From SIG424 sp045546695 (GTDB taxonomy: Bacteria; Bacillota; Clostridia; UBA1212; UBA1255): a DNA stretch of 64,000 nt. The stretch lies in contig JAZQDE010000013.1 in the NCBI GenBank assembly GCA_045546695.1, forward strand, positions 36,353 to 100,352, written 5' to 3'. How positions within the stretch are numbered: position 1 is the first letter of the stretch; each line of letters starts with the position of its first letter. The position numbers and the translations under genes are program-made. A model generated the notes under the pieces. That model was given only the letters and a program-made list of their open reading frames with translations. It was not told where the DNA came from and made no database searches. Shown here piece by piece: positions 24,790 through 32,634 of this stretch.

Positions 24790-25739
24790 TTTCTCTTTTT
24801 AATTACTAATGTAGCGCCCATAATCATCATAATCTGCGCAAGGGCCACGCTTGAGCCGCATCCGCCTTCGCTATCTGCGGGAGCCTGCGTAGGTGCTGTT
24901 GTCGGTGCTGTTGTCGGCGCTGTTGTAGGTGCTGTTGTCGGCGCCTGGGTAGGAGCAGGAGTGGCTGTGGATACCTTCTTTATAAGACCGCCATCCATAC
25001 AAAGGTCGTCTACTGTAACCTGAATGCCTTCACCGAGAATATCAAAACGGATAGCCGAAAGTGTGGAGAACTCTACGTTGAATTCTGATTTGCTGTCTGC
25101 AAGATACTCACCGTCAACAAAAACATAGTAGTCAGTAGTCTCAAGGTCACACGCAACAGTGATTGAGTAAGTCTTGCCAATCTCCATATCAGCAAGGTGC
25201 TTATTCGTAAGATTGTAAAGACCAAGCTTGCCCTCTACTGTCTGGAAGTAGATTATAGGATTGCCTGAGTCTTCGTTGTCACGTTCAACCGAGTTCAGGT
25301 CTGTGATCTTGAGTGCGAAGCGGCCACCTTCTTCGGGCATAGAGTCGATTCTTACTTTGAATTCAACTGAATATGCCGATGAATCAAATGTCGTGAGTGT
25401 ATGTATCATCCATGTTCTGGCATCAAGGAAATCACTGAGTACGAGTGACTGGTCACCTGAAATAGGATTCTCGTCAGTCACTTTAACTTTACTGCCATCA
25501 ACGATGAAGGAGAAAAATCCATAAAGATGCGCATTTGCATACTGTGGATATCCTGATGTGATTGGCTCTGCATTTACTTCTGATTCTTCAAAATCCTGGT
25601 AAAAAAGTTCGGAAAGCGGTGCGAAGTCAGGTGAATATTTATATGTTACGTCTTCATCTGCTGCTGTTACGCCAAAGGAAAGTACAAATACTGACACAAT
25701 AATTGCAACGATAACTGAAATAAAAGTTTTTCTTAACAT
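24786..25739 (-). CDS. Surface protein with jelly-roll domain, Thr/Pro linker and GGCGSS membrane tail
   Basis: 317 residues. Signal peptide (1-26), a beta-rich domain of about 225 residues with EGGRFALKITDLN and YYVFVDGEYLADS, resembling LamG/concanavalin-type lectin folds, a repeated APTTAPTTAPTTAPT linker and a C-terminal tail: GGCGSS, a hydrophobic stretch and KKRK. That tail (Gly-Cys, membrane helix, basic end) looks like a C-terminal sorting or anchoring signal. First gene of the operon with esterase, transporter and GDPD. Probable glycan-binding protein; specificity unknown. Confidence 0.65.
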   Translation of the reverse strand: MLRKTFISVIVAIIVSVFVLSFGVTAADEDVTYKYSPDFAPLSELFYQDFEESEVNAEPITSGYPQYANAHLYGFFSFIVDGSKVKVTDENPISGDQSLVLSDFLDARTWMIHTLTTFDSSAYSVEFKVRIDSMPEEGGRFALKITDLNSVERDNEDSGNPIIYFQTVEGKLGLYNLTNKHLADMEIGKTYSITVACDLETTDYYVFVDGEYLADSKSEFNVEFSTLSAIRFDILGEGIQVTVDDLCMDGGLIKKVSTATPAPTQAPTTAPTTAPTTAPTTAPTQAPADSEGGCGSSVALAQIMMIMGATLVIKKRK

Positions 25740-25823
25740 GCTCGTTCAAAGCCTCCGTTCAAAATATAACTTTGTTCATTATATATTAACATTTCTTTTT
25801 TTACAACCTTGTTTTGCCGATAA

Positions 25824-26621
25824 TCAGCCTTCAACAGGTTCTGCAGAAGTAAGAAATCCGGGATTCCAGTTCTCTGCGTCTTCTACTGTTTTGAAGAAGC
25901 CGAAATACTGTACGTAGAAATACGGTGATTCGCTTTCTTCAAGGGCCTCTGCGCTCATAGCCAGACCATCAAGTCTGATACCGTAAACTTCTTTTCTGGC
26001 ATCAAGGAAATCCTGACCCAATGTGCTGATATCATATATGTAGTCTACATAATCGTTATCTTCTGTTGAAATATTGAAACGGAAGTTGTCGGCGGCTTTT
26101 GTTCCGGCACTGGTTGTAATAAAGGATTCAAAAATTTCTGTAACTGTTTCGTTTTTTATTCTGATTTTAAATACAGGATATTCAGAAAGATCTAACTTTT
26201 CACCCGTTTCCGTTGCAGTAATCATGAAGTACGGGTCATCAATGAGAATCTCTACGCAAAGAGAATTGTCGTCGTAGTAATAGACACATGCCTCGCCTTT
26301 TGCTGTCATACCTGAGCCTGTATCTTCTGTGGAAATAAATGATTCTGCTTTCCACATATAATTTTCAGGGTCGTAGAATCTGTAAAGGAAAGCGTCCACT
26401 TCCGGATCGGCTGCTGTGTAATCGTATACAGGTGTCGGTGCCGGTGTAGCTGTCGGAACAGGTGTAGGTCCCTGTGTCGGTACTATAGTCGGAGCCATAG
26501 TCGGAGCCGCTGTCGGAGCTGCTGTCGGATCCGCCTTTGCGCCGCTGTCGTCGCCACATGCAACGAATAACGTAAGGCACATGCAAATTGCCAATAAAAA
26601 TAATACTACTTTTTTCATCAT
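25824..26621 (-). CDS. Lipoprotein with Thr/Pro linker and beta-rich domain
   Basis: 265 residues from the ATG at 26621 (AGGAG upstream). Signal peptide with lipobox LFVACGDDSG, linker of repeated PTAAPTMAPTIVPTQGPTP, and a domain of about 200 residues with no catalytic motif I recognise. The upstream frame is longer but lacks a ribosome site. Its leader (to 26706) is clearly homologous to that of the cohesin protein gene at 49047-49757. Function unknown; probably a surface binding protein. Confidence 0.7.
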   Translation of the reverse strand: MMKKVVLFLLAICMCLTLFVACGDDSGAKADPTAAPTAAPTMAPTIVPTQGPTPVPTATPAPTPVYDYTAADPEVDAFLYRFYDPENYMWKAESFISTEDTGSGMTAKGEACVYYYDDNSLCVEILIDDPYFMITATETGEKLDLSEYPVFKIRIKNETVTEIFESFITTSAGTKAADNFRFNISTEDNDYVDYIYDISTLGQDFLDARKEVYGIRLDGLAMSAEALEESESPYFYVQYFGFFKTVEDAENWNPGFLTSAEPVEG

Positions 26622-26706
26622 ATTTACTCCTCGTATAATATTTTTTAGATACAAAATTTGTATCCATATAACTAAATATAATTTGTTCAATAGGCTTGTT
26701 AAGCCC
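26622..26706 (-). repeat. 5' leader homologous to that of the 49047-49757 gene
   Basis: Reading away from the start codon, both leaders share an AGGAG site, TATAATA-like and ATACAAAATTTG blocks and end with the same block TTCAATAGGCTTGTTAAGCC (26687-26706 here; 49797-49816 there). This copy has about 25 extra nt (26661-26685). GGCTT...AAGCC can form a small hairpin. Similarity stops at the next base. Confidence 0.6.
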
Positions 26707-26739
26707 ATGATATAATTGTCTCAGTGTCATCAGGTAATA

Positions 26740-26889
26740 GTTCTTCTCATCCCTGTTGAACCGAGTTCGGTTGCTTCATAAAAAGTCTGTTCCCCTGACA
26801 TGGAAGTTAGCTTCAAACCGGCTGGCTGTTTGCTTAAGCTTCGGACAACCATTTAGCAGTGTGGTTTCGCATCTGTCCGATGAACCCAC
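26740..26889. other. Structured gene-free segment, candidate RNA element
   Basis: No credible gene. Strong secondary structure on either strand: CGGAC-AACCA (26841-26850) pairing with TGGTT and GTCCG (26861-26879) around a loop, AACCGAGTTCGGTT (26759-26772) and GAAGTTAGCTTC (26803-26814). It follows the minus-strand PHP gene and precedes the lipoprotein leader. It could be a riboswitch-like leader or a small RNA; I cannot assign a family. Confidence 0.35.
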
Positions 26890-26947
26890 TTAAAAAATAT
26901 ATGTTTTTTCTTCACTCCTCTCTTGACATATCACCGCTGGACTTTTT
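26890..26947. repeat. Left copy of a perfect 58-bp direct repeat
   Basis: Identical, same orientation, to 32566-32623. Contains CTCTCTTGACATATCACCGC. Each copy lies just past the 3' end of a minus-strand gene. The two copies bound a 5.6-kb AT-rich block. Confidence 0.95.
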
Positions 26948-26986
26948 TTTAGAATAACATAGGAAATATCATAAATCAATGTCTAC

Positions 26987-27664
26987 TCAGTATATGTGAA
27001 AAAAAGTTTGCATCATGCCTTTTTTTACCTTTTCAACAAAATCAGCTTCACTCTGAATGGGCTCATCACTACACATTCCTGCCAGATTGTTCCTTTTCTT
27101 ACCGTAATGATTATCAGAACCTGCAAATTCCAGAAGATTATAGTTCTCAGCGTATATCTTTGCCATTTTGTTTTGCAATTCACTACAACTGGAATTAATC
27201 ACTTCAATACCATGCACGCTTCTCGGAAACAATCGTATATATTCAATATACCCTGCTTCACGATATGGATGTGCCTGTATAACAAGAGCTCCACTTGCCA
27301 TCATGTAGGCCAGCTCTTCTTTCTTGCACATATTCATTATTTGAGGATTATCAAGATACCACTGTTTATCAAGTCCATAAATAAGAAAATCTATACCCTT
27401 GTATGACAGCTCAACACCACAGAATACTTTTATACCGTATTCATCTGATATGCTTAAAGCTCTCTCATAGTCTGAAAAATAGAAATTGATTTTCTCTTCA
27501 TAAGGCAAGCTGTGATCTACTCTAATATTCCCATCCAGAAAATGATTCGTAATAAAAATGCCATCATACCCAAGACTCTTGTAATATTCCATACACTCAC
27601 GTACACCTGCACCGGCGCATGCACTAACAGGCGATGTATGTAGATGTGTTTCATATTTATACAT
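26987..27664 (-). CDS. PHP-domain metal-dependent phosphoesterase
   Basis: 225 residues. HLHT near the N-terminus, FITNHF, GVELSY, VIQAHPYR and AGSDNHYG give the metal-ligand set of PHP enzymes (histidinol-phosphatase/DNA polymerase PHP superfamily). Substrate unknown. It overlaps the upstream membrane-LuxR gene by 8 bp and so is in one operon with it, which suggests a signalling or specialised role rather than histidine synthesis. Confidence 0.85.
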   Translation of the reverse strand: MYKYETHLHTSPVSACAGAGVRECMEYYKSLGYDGIFITNHFLDGNIRVDHSLPYEEKINFYFSDYERALSISDEYGIKVFCGVELSYKGIDFLIYGLDKQWYLDNPQIMNMCKKEELAYMMASGALVIQAHPYREAGYIEYIRLFPRSVHGIEVINSSCSELQNKMAKIYAENYNLLEFAGSDNHYGKKRNNLAGMCSDEPIQSEADFVEKVKKGMMQTFFHIY

Positions 27665-28682
27665 AGTTTACCTCCCTGGCCTTCTCAACAAGTGCTTTGC
27701 GAGAAGACACACCAAATTTACTGTAAATATTTTTATTATGATACTTCAAAGTATTTTCCTTAATATTAAGTGTTGACATTATTTCTTTCGTGGTCTTACC
27801 TTCCATATACATATTAAAAATAGTATTTTCCGTAGGTGTCAGGGTTTGAATACTTTCTGTGAAAATACGTAATTTCCCATTGTCTACTGTACATATCAAA
27901 TCATCGGCGTCCTTTTCTTTTTGTAGTGTCGCAATCATCGACTCTTCTTCCTGCACAACAAGATATAGCCCTAATAGGAACAGTTCACTTATGATATATG
28001 AAACAGATAAAAATTCGAACTTAAAATTTATAAACTGTTCAGAGAGCCATACACATATATTTACAAAAACTGCTCCGGCAAGAAAAATTGCTTGCTTATT
28101 ACCTCGTATTTTCTTTGCAATAGTAGCATAAATGATCATAGCAACCATAGCAGCAAAATAACCAACTAAGTATAAAAGATAAATAATATGAAGAGGTCCG
28201 TAAGTTTTATCCAAAGAAGATACTCCATTATCAACTACCAACTGTACTTCTTTGTAATAAATATCTAAAATACCAGGAGATGCAGTCAACAGGAAAACAA
28301 CTATCGCCAAAGCGAATAGGCCTACAGGTATCCACTTCTTTATCTTGATATTAATCACATTTAATATAATCATAAGCATGGAAAGTGGCAGAAAAACAGA
28401 AGGCAGATAAGATATTCTGTTTGCCATTAACGCCATATCAAGTGATGTAGATATAGATAAAATAAAATATCCTATATTAATTATAAAAACCGATGAGAAA
28501 AGCACATAAAACCATGGCTGTTTTTGCTTTATCAGGAAGGCAAAACCTACTAACAAGAATAAAGATATAACAGCAGCAATGCAATACATCACAGGAATGC
28601 TGGAGTTGCCGTCTGATTTACTAATACAACCAGTGGTGAATGTAACCATAAAAGCAAATATGAGTGTAAATACTTTTTTCAT
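27657..28682 (-). CDS. Membrane-embedded LuxR-type transcription regulator (7TM sensor + HTH)
   Basis: 341 residues. Seven to eight hydrophobic segments (about 1-240), similar in layout to the 7TM N-terminal sensor of some histidine kinases, followed directly by a short linker and a C-terminal LuxR-type HTH (LTPTENTIFNMYMEGKTTKEI, then NIKENTLKYHNKNIYSKFGV). There is no kinase or receiver domain, so the sensor probably controls the HTH in cis at the membrane. ATG at 28682 with GAGG upstream. Divergent from the GLUG lipoprotein, with a perfect inverted repeat between them. Confidence 0.8.
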   Translation of the reverse strand: MKKVFTLIFAFMVTFTTGCISKSDGNSSIPVMYCIAAVISLFLLVGFAFLIKQKQPWFYVLFSSVFIINIGYFILSISTSLDMALMANRISYLPSVFLPLSMLMIILNVINIKIKKWIPVGLFALAIVVFLLTASPGILDIYYKEVQLVVDNGVSSLDKTYGPLHIIYLLYLVGYFAAMVAMIIYATIAKKIRGNKQAIFLAGAVFVNICVWLSEQFINFKFEFLSVSYIISELFLLGLYLVVQEEESMIATLQKEKDADDLICTVDNGKLRIFTESIQTLTPTENTIFNMYMEGKTTKEIMSTLNIKENTLKYHNKNIYSKFGVSSRKALVEKAREVNYV

Positions 28683-28717
28683 TATATTCCTCAATCTAAT
28701 ACTGAAAAATTAACTTT

Positions 28718-28744
28718 CCCACACTTTTTCATAAAAAGTGTGGG
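28718..28744. promoter_or_regulatory. Perfect 12-bp inverted repeat between divergent genes, candidate operator
   Basis: CCCACACTTTTT (28718-28729), CAT, AAAAAGTGTGGG (28733-28744). It lies between the starts of the LuxR-type gene (minus) and the GLUG lipoprotein (plus), where no transcript should end, so an operator or leader hairpin is more likely than a terminator. Confidence 0.5.
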
Positions 28745-28806
28745 GACATTTATTTAACTCTTGTGTATTATAGCATTGTAAAAACGAAAAAGAAAGGTGA
28801 GTTATT

Positions 28807-30702
28807 ATGAAAAAAGCCGTACTGACTTTTATAATAATTATTGCAATAGCAATAGGTATGACAGGATGTTTTGATGATATCTTAGGTAGTCTTCCTGAGC
28901 AAACTCAGATCCCTAGTGAAATACACACCGCCAACCCAACACAGGAGGCAACTATGAATCCTGCACAGGAACCTTCTTGCAATCCTACGCAAGAACCTAC
29001 ACAAGAACCTACACAAGAACCTACGGCCACCCCTACAGTTGAGCCGTCTAATACACATACTCAAGAGCCAACGGCGACTCCCACTCAAGAGCCAACGGCG
29101 ACTCCCACTCAGAAGCCCACGGCCACTCCTACGCCAAAGCCCACGGCCACTCCCACGCCAAAGTCCACAGCTACTCCCACACCAAAGCCCACAGCTACCC
29201 CTACACCAAAACCTACGGCTACTCCTACACCAAAGCCCACGGCCACCCCTACACCAAAGCCCACAGCCTTATGGGAAGGAAGCGGAACTAAATCTAATCC
29301 ATATTTAGTAAAGTCACTAACCGACCTTACTAATATAAAAACTGTATTAAACAAATCCGGTCTGTATTTCAAACAAGTAGCTGACATCGATGCATCTTCT
29401 GTTTCTATCTGGCAACCTATCGGAACGGAAAGCAAACCTTTTTCACATAATTATGATGGAAACAAACACAAAATCAATAATATAAACTTAGGAGGAGATA
29501 TTTATAAATTAGGCCTGTTCGGTGTTGCCTCCACAGCCTCTTTTAGCAATATAAATCTTTATAATGTAAAAAAAGTTGATTCAGAATACATCACAAACAT
29601 GGGCGCATTGGTTGCAGAAGCTAACAAATGTACATTCGTCAATTGTTTTGCTTCTGTTGATTTTCCGAGTGGCGGTAACGGTGGCGTCGGTGGACTTATC
29701 GGCATACTTACGTTCGGAGATAATCAGACAGATATTGTAGTTAACTGTCATACAGAAGGATCTATCAGATCGATTCTTGCAGGCGGTCTTATCGGTTACG
29801 TACAGTCCGAGGGAGGCTACTATTCTGATCCAAGTGTTTTAAAAGCAACAATACGTGACTCATCATCTTCTGTAACAATTCTCGAAATGGCCGGAGACGA
29901 TGTAGGAGGTTTGATTGGCAAAGCCGAATATATTCGTATTTATAATTGTCATGCAACAGGAGATGTTTATTCAAAGGGACGCAACATGGGTGGTCTTATT
30001 GGTTATGTAACCGACCACTGTGAGATAGCATACTGTTTTGCAACAGGTAACATTTATGGAAATAAAGATGGTGCTGAATTACCCTACTACGGGATGGGAT
30101 CCTTTGCAGGAGGATTAATAGGAATGTCTCTGAATAACTCATCTATACATGATTGCTATGCAACGGGAGATGTTCTTGTTATATCAGCGTGGAGCGATTG
30201 CAGGGATGAATCATCATACAACGGTGGTATAAGTCTCTACTATCGCAATCCTGCCGGATCACTTATTGGCTGCATTCATGCCGTGACAGATGCACAATTC
30301 AACGTGTATAATTGTTATGCTACCGGTACAGTAACAAATGAAATGGTGTGTACCAGCGAGCGAACTTATTGCTACACAGCCTTAATCGGTTTTGTATATG
30401 ATAATATTTTAAGAAAATCTGTTATTGACACCACAAAATTTGATCAATCATCATGGGATTGTTTCAAAAAAACAACAATAGGTAATTTTGGTAATAACTA
30501 TAATCTACAGGATCTCAGAACATATTTCACCCCTATGCCTGAGCTTACCGGCAGAACAAGTCTTACTGAAAAATACAAAATGCCAACATATGAATTTGTA
30601 GATATAATTTCAGAAAGTGATCTTAAGAATCAAGCAACTTTCGTCGGTTGGGATTTTGATAACATATGGATTATGGGTGAAAATGGTCCTGAACTCAGAT
30701 AA
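28807..30702 (+). CDS. Lipoprotein with long Thr-Pro-Lys linker and GLUG repeats
   Basis: 631 residues. Signal peptide with lipobox GMTGCF, about 130 residues of low-complexity linker (repeats of ATPTPKPT), then a beta-solenoid-like domain with recurring GGLIG and NCHATGDVYS / DCYATGDV motifs, i.e. GLUG repeats (at least five: VGGLIG, AGGLIG, VGGLIG, MGGLIG, AGGLIG). GLUG proteins are bacterial surface proteins found with adhesins and IgA-protease-like proteins. AAAGGTGAG ribosome site. Probably displayed on the cell surface and regulated by the divergent LuxR-type protein. Confidence 0.82.
   Translation: MKKAVLTFIIIIAIAIGMTGCFDDILGSLPEQTQIPSEIHTANPTQEATMNPAQEPSCNPTQEPTQEPTQEPTATPTVEPSNTHTQEPTATPTQEPTATPTQKPTATPTPKPTATPTPKSTATPTPKPTATPTPKPTATPTPKPTATPTPKPTALWEGSGTKSNPYLVKSLTDLTNIKTVLNKSGLYFKQVADIDASSVSIWQPIGTESKPFSHNYDGNKHKINNINLGGDIYKLGLFGVASTASFSNINLYNVKKVDSEYITNMGALVAEANKCTFVNCFASVDFPSGGNGGVGGLIGILTFGDNQTDIVVNCHTEGSIRSILAGGLIGYVQSEGGYYSDPSVLKATIRDSSSSVTILEMAGDDVGGLIGKAEYIRIYNCHATGDVYSKGRNMGGLIGYVTDHCEIAYCFATGNIYGNKDGAELPYYGMGSFAGGLIGMSLNNSSIHDCYATGDVLVISAWSDCRDESSYNGGISLYYRNPAGSLIGCIHAVTDAQFNVYNCYATGTVTNEMVCTSERTYCYTALIGFVYDNILRKSVIDTTKFDQSSWDCFKKTTIGNFGNNYNLQDLRTYFTPMPELTGRTSLTEKYKMPTYEFVDIISESDLKNQATFVGWDFDNIWIMGENGPELR
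28995..29268 (+). repeat. Tandem 24-bp-type repeats coding the Thr-Pro linker
   Basis: Repeated units coding ATPTPKPT (with earlier CCTACACAAGAA units coding PTQE). Units are multiples of 3 nt, so copy-number change would vary linker length without a frameshift. Confidence 0.8.
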
Positions 30703-30767
30703 TTGCATTGACAAACGCAAAGAAATATAACTACAATAAAGCAACACAAGAAAGGTGGTGCTTTATT

Positions 30768-30953
30768 ATGGCAGCTAATCTTATTATCGAGTACCCAAAT
30801 GGTGTACGTACATGGCTCAATCCTCATCAGATTCTAAAAATGGAACAAGCTCCGGATGGTAGATATTTTGTAAAATTAACCAACGGAGAAGTTTTAGAAA
30901 TCGACAGAAGATTAGCAAGTAAAATCGAAGAAGCGTTAGAGTATAACGACTAA
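30768..30953 (+). CDS. Small protein of unknown function (61 aa)
   Basis: Starts MAANLIIEYPNGVRTWLNP, ends EIDRRLASKIEEALEYND. ATG at 30768 preceded by AAAGGTGG; an in-frame start at 30708 has no ribosome site. Predicted small mixed alpha/beta fold (NGVRTWL and YFVKLTNGEVLEIDRRL strands then a helix). 65 nt after the GLUG gene and before a strong terminator, so likely cotranscribed. No family recognised. Confidence 0.65.
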   Translation: MAANLIIEYPNGVRTWLNPHQILKMEQAPDGRYFVKLTNGEVLEIDRRLASKIEEALEYND

Positions 30954-30982
30954 AAGCAGAAACAAAAGTTTCTGCTTTTTTT
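30952..30982 (+). terminator. Terminator of the GLUG unit
   Basis: 12-bp perfect stem AAAAGCAGAAAC / GTTTCTGCTTTT (30952-30963, 30968-30979), AAAA loop, T-run. Confidence 0.92.
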
Positions 30983-31261
30983 ATAATTCATAATATTGTG
31001 TTACTTTTATTAAATATTTGCTACTCAGAAAGCTGTGAACCTACAGGACTGACAATACTGTATGTCACCATCTAATTTCTGTTATGTTTATTATAATATA
31101 GTATTAATTAACCGGAATACCCGATATGCTGTAGCAGTCAGATTTTCACAGGCGTTATTATAATCCATAGCAGCATCTAAAGAAACTATATTTCTGAGAA
31201 TCGGAAAGAAAGCGTATATCCCGTAATCATTGCATATGATGGCATCGTTCGTAACACCTCA
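30983..31261 (-). other. Gene-free stretch, possible decayed coding remnant
   Basis: No credible gene. On the minus strand, in frame directly after the tandem TAA-TGA stops of the monooxygenase gene, about 50 codons are open (31100-31258, containing NDYGIYAFFPILRN and DYNNACENL) with no start codon or ribosome site. It may be a remnant, or chance. Confidence 0.25.
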
Positions 31262-31549
31262 TTAGATAAGCTCTACTTCTCCCAAAACTGTTTTTGAAAT
31301 ATAGTCGTCTTTAAAGCTCTTCAACAAAACCATATGCGGCTGTGTCAAATGAATTTGTTGATGTTCTTTTGATTCCCATTGCTCGATTAACAAAATCTCA
31401 TCAGGATCTTTTTCTGACAGATAATAGTCGTATTTAATACAGCCATCTTCTGCTCTGATAGCATCTAAAATACCTGTTTCCTTAACCTTTTGAATAAACG
31501 CCTCACGCTTTTGTGGGAAGCAGTCAAATTTTACGTATATTGTGTACAT
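31262..31549 (-). CDS. Antibiotic biosynthesis monooxygenase (ABM)-domain protein, YgiN-like
   Basis: 95 residues, the size of a single ABM dimeric ferredoxin-like domain. MYTIYVKFDCFPQKREAF, AEDGCIKYDYYLSEKDP and LLIEQWESKEHQQIH fit the family pattern. Members are often quinol monooxygenases or simple stress proteins. AGGAGAG upstream. 28 nt after the lipoprotein gene, probably cotranscribed. Confidence 0.85.
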   Translation of the reverse strand: MYTIYVKFDCFPQKREAFIQKVKETGILDAIRAEDGCIKYDYYLSEKDPDEILLIEQWESKEHQQIHLTQPHMVLLKSFKDDYISKTVLGEVELI

Positions 31550-31577
31550 ATAATCTCTCCTTATCCAAGACGGATGA

Positions 31578-32336
31578 TTAATTATCGTTCATAGGAGCAA
31601 TAATGTTAAATATTTCATCCATCACCGCTTCTTCACATGATACCATACCGAGGTAAGTTATTTCTCCGGAAGCATCATTTTCCACTTCATGTATCTCTAT
31701 GCTATGGCTATGTAAGGCAAATATATACTTATCAATTCGTATTTTATATAAAAAAGAACAATTGCAATGATCATTTATTATAGTTTTATTAGCTATTATA
31801 TTGATTAACTTGTTATATAAAGATTCAGTCTGATTTTCTATTTTTATTTCCTTTTCACCCAACAGGAAAATATCCGGAGTTACATGATTACTGTGAAAAT
31901 GTACTATACCGTCATTTATTTCTATAGAAATATCAGCAAGAATACTTGATAGATACATATATAATTCTTTGTTAATGATGTAATACTCGTCTGTTTTTTG
32001 ATTTGCCGAATCACAAATAAATGCTTCAAAGTCTTTATCATTAGCAGAAAAATCATTTACATTAATAACTTTTCCATTATTCAAATATATCCTTATTCCA
32101 AACTGAGGAGTACCACCCTCACCTGTTGGCTCGCCGCCGTGTTTAGACAGGTTATATAATTCAACAATTCGTTCTATTTCGTCTTGGCGTAGCTCGTACT
32201 CATCTGTTTGTGTCCAAGCAACAATTTTTTCAATTTCATCAGTATCTAACGGCTCTACCTTCTTACATCCAGTTAGAAGTAACGTACCTAAAACAATAAT
32301 TAAAGAAACGACAATTACTGCTTTGAATTTTTTCAT
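31578..32336 (-). CDS. Lipoprotein of unknown function
   Basis: 252 residues. Signal peptide with lipobox LLLTGCKK, then a helical N-terminal part (DTDEIEKIVAWTQTDEYELRQDEIERIVELYN) and a mixed domain. AGGAGG 6 nt before ATG. AT-rich codon use (many AAA/ATA/TTA) compared with the flanking glycosidase genes, in line with the surrounding 5.6-kb block being foreign. No family recognised. Confidence 0.75.
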   Translation of the reverse strand: MKKFKAVIVVSLIIVLGTLLLTGCKKVEPLDTDEIEKIVAWTQTDEYELRQDEIERIVELYNLSKHGGEPTGEGGTPQFGIRIYLNNGKVINVNDFSANDKDFEAFICDSANQKTDEYYIINKELYMYLSSILADISIEINDGIVHFHSNHVTPDIFLLGEKEIKIENQTESLYNKLINIIANKTIINDHCNCSFLYKIRIDKYIFALHSHSIEIHEVENDASGEITYLGMVSCEEAVMDEIFNIIAPMNDN

Positions 32337-32460
32337 TTTAATACCTCCTGTTCCATTTAAGAAAGGCCACCGCCTCGGTCAATGGTGTCTAGTTACCTTA
32401 GTTTTTGAATTTACATATGGTTTTACTAAAATAAACACTTTTTTACTCCCACATAATTTT

Positions 32461-32546
32461 ACCACTAGCTAAATACCAACTTGCTTTTCTGTCTGAGTCT
32501 TTGCCCCGTTTTTTTATTTTCACCTTGGGGCTTAGGTGGTAGTTTT
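32461..32546 (+). other. Nested hairpin with T-run, candidate terminator or RNA element
   Basis: ACCAC (32461-32465) can pair with GTGGT (32536-32540) and GCCCC (32503-32507) with GGGGC (32527-32531), followed by T-rich sequence. No gene on the + strand ends here. The rest of 32337-32565 is AT-rich and shows no gene. Confidence 0.35.
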
Positions 32547-32565
32547 TTGTTTTTTTAGAAACATA

Positions 32566-32623
32566 TTAAAAAATATATGTTTTTTCTTCACTCCTCTCTT
32601 GACATATCACCGCTGGACTTTTT
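32566..32623. repeat. Right copy of the perfect 58-bp direct repeat
   Basis: Same sequence and orientation as 26890-26947. It lies 11 nt beyond the 3' end of the GH43 gene. Confidence 0.95.
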
Positions 32624-32634
32624 ATATAAAATCA

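Noticed and set aside
26740..26947. 6S RNA or IS200/IS605 end with TnpB guide RNA
   Set aside because: Hairpins are suggestive, but no long closing stem typical of 6S and no TnpB remnant were found.
26890..26947. Short peptide gene on the minus strand within the 58-bp repeat (GTG after GAGAGGA)
   Set aside because: Reads about 20 codons (VKKKHIFF...) in both copies, but the tails differ and are unrelated; too short to support.
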